From assembly GCF_023156195.1 (NCBI RefSeq), contig NZ_JAKUKA010000001.1:3410001-3474000 (forward strand): DNA of 64,000 nucleotides, in the 5' to 3' direction. Every line of letters starts with the position of its first letter. The stretch's first letter is position 1. Below the pieces are notes generated by a model. The model saw nothing but the letters and a program-made list of their open reading frames with translations, made no database searches and was not told where the DNA came from. This document shows, in pieces, positions 60,843 to 64,000 of the stretch. The position numbers and the translations under genes were made by a program. This DNA is from Chitinophaga sedimenti (GTDB lineage: Bacteria; Bacteroidota; Bacteroidia; Chitinophagales; Chitinophagaceae).

Positions 60843-60880
60843 GACTGGCAGCGACCGAAAAATGGTGATAGTTTAAGTAT

Positions 60881-62079
60881 TTATCCCGGGAAACTGATTT
60901 TGCCCATCGACACGTTCGGGATGCCATTGCGGCCTTTACCGAAGTTAACGGAGCCACCGCAGATGGCTTCATTGGCCAGCACGGCAAACAAAACCGCTTC
61001 TTTAGCGTCGGGGTTGATATGCAGTTCTTTAGTGCTTTTGAAAGTACAGCCGGGCAGTAACTCGGCCAGGTTGCGCATCAGTAAAGGGTTGTGCATCCCA
61101 CCGCCGCTTACGTAGAAATGGAACCCTTTACCCTCATCGGTTACTGCTTTTATGGCTTCAGCAATCGTTTCGGCGGAGAATCGGTTGAGGGTGGCCATTA
61201 CATCCGCATGTGATAAATTCCCGGCGTTAGCGGTTTGCAGGGCATTTTCCAGATAGGCGGTATTAAATAACTCCGGGCCGGTGGTTTTGGGGAACGGCTG
61301 TTGAAAGAACGCGTTGTTTTTGAGTGCGGCGAGCAATGCCCGATGAACAATACCTCCCATGGCTACTGCGGCATTTTCATCAAAATATAATTGAAAATGC
61401 TTGCGCATGTAGGCGTCCATGAGCGTGTTGCCGGTACCGGTATCGCTGCAAAATACCGCATCCGCATCAAGACTGCCAGGCAGGAACGTAAAGTTGGCAA
61501 TACCGCCAATGTTCAGCATAATCCTGTTTTCATCTTTTTTGAGAAGATGAGGTAGTCCCCGTAAGCTGCCAGCGGCGCGCCTTCGCCACCAGCTGCAATA
61601 TGTTTTTGCCGGAAATCGCTTAGGGTAATGATGCCGGTACTGCCCGCCATATGATCTCCATCGCCAATCTGCAAGGTAGCGTTGCCGAATTTTGCTTGTT
61701 TGTGCAAACTTTTGGGCGCGTGAAAAATCGTTTGTCCGTGGCTCGCCACCAGGTCAATTTCCGCAGGCTGCCGGTTCCATTTTCGCAGGCACTGTAATAT
61801 AATAGCCGCGTGCTGCTGTGCCACCCAGCCATTGAGCAAGGTTAGCTTTTCAAGATCGACCTGCTTTTTGGAGAAGACAGAAGCGATCTCGTTTTTATAG
61901 TCCTCACCATACGACACCGTTTCAAAATCAAGCAGTTCGGTTTGCGTATCCATTCCCGTTCCCACGAAGCGGCATAGCGCTACATCAAGTCCGTCTACAG
62001 AAGTTCCCGACATCAACCCAATGATAAACCTTTCACTTTTTCCGGCGATGTGATAGAGCTGAGCGATCTGTTTATTCAT
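60881..62079 (-). CDS. anmK: Anhydro-N-acetylmuramic acid kinase
   Basis: ~399 residues. Opens the 1,6-anhydro ring of MurNAc and phosphorylates it for cell-wall recycling. ASKHA-fold motifs: FIIGLMSGTSVDGLDVALC (phosphate-binding), ASHGQTIFHAP, GDYLIF, LNIGGIANFTFLPG, CSDTGTGNTLMDAY, YVSGGGMHNPLLM. A deletion in an A run near 61538 breaks it. The start MNKQIAQLYHIAGK is at 62079. Divergent from the DeoR regulator, with only 130 bases between. Confidence 0.92.
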
Positions 62080-62151
62080 ATTGCATGTTTTAACGTTGGG
62101 AGGAAGAATATTTGCAGCTTTCTACAGGTATTGAAGTAAAAATATGCACTT

Positions 62152-62183
62152 TTTGCGTTTTTATGAAAAATAAAGTAAGTTTG
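62152..62183 (+). promoter_or_regulatory. Promoter of the deoR gene
   Basis: TTTG (62152-62155), 20-base spacer, TAAGTTTG (62176-62183), full consensus; the ATG is 27 bases after. Confidence 0.7.
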
Positions 62184-62209
62184 TAAGAGAGCCAAAATCA
62201 GATTCGCTT

Positions 62210-62956
62210 ATGCTTAAAAAGGAGCGGCAGTCATTCATTTTACACCAGGTAAACCTGCATAACAAGGTACTTTCTGTTGATCTGAGTCAGCAGATGGGCG
62301 TTTCGGAAGACACGATCCGGCGTGACCTGAACGAGATGGCGAAGCTTGGAAAACTGATCAAAGCCCATGGAGGTGCATTATCAAAGTCATTCCACCTTTC
62401 CATAGCATCAGACCATGTATATGCACTGGATAGTAAAAAACGTATTGCTACAAAGGCCTGCAGGTTGATAAAAGATGGCATGTTCATCCTCACTTCCGGC
62501 GGCACCACGATCATAGAACTGGCAAAATCTTTACCACCGGAACTTACCGCGACCTTTATCACCGTGAGCTTGCCGGCCGCTTATGAATACATTCACCATC
62601 CGAATATTGAAGTCATATTTATAGGAGATAAAATTTCGAAAAATTCGCAGATTTCTATCGGCGGAAGTGTGGTTTCGAGAATACAGGGCATCAGGGCAGA
62701 CCTCTGTTTCACGGGCACGAATGCAATAGACACTAAACACGGCATCACCGATAATGACTGGGAAGTGGTAGAGGTAAAAAAGGCGATGGTTGAATCGTCG
62801 GACCGCGTGGCTTCCCTATCTATCAGTGAAAAGCTAAACACCGCGCAACGTATCAAAGTATGCGGCATTTCCAACATTCAAACCCTGGTTACCGAGTTAG
62901 ACCCGGGCGATGAACTCCTGCAGCCATACCACACTGCGGGCATCGAAGTAATCTGA
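62210..62956 (+). CDS. DeoR/GlpR-family sugar-responsive repressor
   Basis: 248 residues. N-terminal winged HTH (RQSFILHQVNLHNKVLSVDLSQQMGVSEDTIRRDLNEMAKLGKL) and the C-terminal sugar-phosphate isomerase-like sensor domain (AHGGALS, MFILTSGGTTIIELAKSLP, IGGSVVS, FTGTNAIDTKHGITDND, DSSDRVASLSISEKLN). It ends 62 bases before the SusC gene, and lies divergent from anmK. The DeoR family binds phosphosugars; the actual ligand here is unknown, but anmK next door makes MurNAc-6-P a candidate. No frameshift. Confidence 0.93.
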   Translation: MLKKERQSFILHQVNLHNKVLSVDLSQQMGVSEDTIRRDLNEMAKLGKLIKAHGGALSKSFHLSIASDHVYALDSKKRIATKACRLIKDGMFILTSGGTTIIELAKSLPPELTATFITVSLPAAYEYIHHPNIEVIFIGDKISKNSQISIGGSVVSRIQGIRADLCFTGTNAIDTKHGITDNDWEVVEVKKAMVESSDRVASLSISEKLNTAQRIKVCGISNIQTLVTELDPGDELLQPYHTAGIEVI

Positions 62957-63018
62957 AGTATATATGAACAAGTGAGCAGCACCAACCGATCCATTTCTTC
63001 ACATTAAAAACTGGGTTT

Positions 63019-64000
63019 ATGAGAACATCTTTATTGTCCGGGCGGCTAAAGGGAAAATTCTTTTTTCCTGCGCTGGTCTTGCAACTGGCATCCCTGTTTA
63101 CCTACGCACAAGTTCGGATTTCCGGCACCGTAACGGGCACGGATGGGAAGGGACTACCTACCATTGCAGTGCAGGTGCGCAATACCACCACCGGCGCATT
63201 TACGGACGTAAATGGCAGGTACGAAATCAATACCAACCTAAAGGATGGCAGTTATGTGGTAATTTTTACGAGTACGGGATACAAACCCGTAGAGAAAAAA
63301 ATTGAAGTCGGCGCCACGAAAACATTCACCCCGGATACGCAATTGGAAGAAGACATTCTGGGGCTCGACGAAGTAGTCGTTACCGGTAACGTTGTTGCCA
63401 CTTCAAAAAAGAAACTTACAAACGCCATCTCCACCGTTTCGTCGAAAGACATTCAGAACAGTGTGGCAACGGGCATCGACGGTGCATTGCAGGGTAAGGT
63501 GGCGGGCGCCACCATCAGCCAGAACTCCGAACCCGGCGGGCGGCATTTCTGTCCGGCTGCGCGGCCCCAGTTCGATCGTGGGCAGCTCCGATCCGCTGTA
63601 CATCGTGGATGGCGTGATCGTGAACAATGACTCCAAACAACTGATCGACTTAGGTGGTTACACGCAAAACAGGTTGGTAGACCTGAACCCGGCAGACATT
63701 GACCGCATCGAAGTAATCAAGGGCGCCGCAGCATCGGCGATTTACGGGTCGCGCGCAAGTAACGGCGTCGTGCAGATCTTCACGAAAAAAAGGGAAAACC
63801 GGCGCGCCGCAGATTTCCTTTAATACATCGTTCCGCACCAACAGCATCCGCAAAAACTCGAATACAACGAATACCCGTTCCGCTTTAACAATGCGACCGT
63901 AACGGATACGAGCAAAACGGCGGTACAGCGGTACGACTACAGGACGATATTTTCCATACCGGGATCGGCACCGACAATTCCTTATCTGTTGCCGGCGGTA
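63019..64000 (+). CDS. SusC/RagA-family TonB-linked transporter (3' end outside window)
   Basis: Starts MRTSLLSGRLKGKFFFPALVLQLASLFTYAQ (signal peptide), then a carboxypeptidase-like beta domain (ISGTVTGTDGKGLPTIAVQVRN, TDVNGRYEINTNL) and the start of the plug: LDEVVVTGNVVATSKKKLTNAISTV, SIVGSSDPLYIVDGVIVNND, IDRIEVIKGAAASAIYGSRASNGVVQIFTKK. No STN domain, so probably not linked to an ECF/FecR pair. Four or more indels in ~1 kb (near 63535, 63788, 63857, 63940), the densest in the window. Downstream, presumably a SusD gene, lies outside. Confidence 0.9.

Overview
The window looks like the chromosome of a Chitinophaga-like member of the Bacteroidota (Chitinophagaceae). The evidence is a type IX secretion (T9SS) component and a T9SS-sorted protein, two SusC-type loci, an ECF sigma/FecR pair, and many promoters with the phylum-specific TTTG / TAnnTTTG signature. 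No rRNA, CRISPR array, integrase or insertion sequence was seen. One tRNA gene, tRNA-Asp(GTC), is present.

Layout. 1-10.1 kb: PorW/SprE-like T9SS lipoprotein, class A penicillin-binding protein, M28 peptidase, yidC, pyrG. 10.4-16.4 kb: acyl-CoA thioesterase, HD phosphohydrolase, and a sulfite reductase-cobA-siroheme synthase operon preceded by what looks like a cysteine-sensing attenuator, then a HAD phosphatase. 16.4-26.3 kb: rpsA, rhomboid protease, patatin, ispH, a LytT/LytS-like two-component pair, cmk. 26.4-31 kb: three secreted or surface proteins. 31.3-38.8 kb: clpC, STAS protein, RNase Z, outer-membrane protein, an unusual intergenic 11-bp lattice, dapA, accA. 38.9-44.4 kb: tRNA-Asp, GH10 xylanase and a set of small regulators (XRE, two Crp/Fnr, AraC) around a short-chain dehydrogenase. 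44.8-55.3 kb: ZU5 lipoprotein and an alpha-mannan-type polysaccharide utilization locus (GH76, SusE-like, SusD, SusC, FecR, ECF sigma). 55.6-64 kb: TetR with its operators and a dehydrogenase, a two-domain trypsin-like protease next to a TlpA-like thioredoxin, another dehydrogenase, anmK, a DeoR regulator and the start of a second SusC gene.

Sequence quality matters here. At least 25 genes, including essential ones (pyrG, yidC, ispH, cmk, dapA), are broken by single-base indels, very often in short homopolymers. In every case the protein resumes in another frame. I treat these as probable sequencing or assembly errors and give the full corrected gene span.

The most interesting items are (1) the leader of the sulfite reductase operon: canonical promoter, an 18-codon ORF with a Cys-Asn-Cys stretch, and mutually exclusive antiterminator and terminator; (2) a 259-bp non-coding region at 36398-36656 built on an 11-bp period and ending in a dyad of five plus five units; and (3) a 16-bp inverted repeat shared by the promoters of two dehydrogenase genes 17 kb apart.
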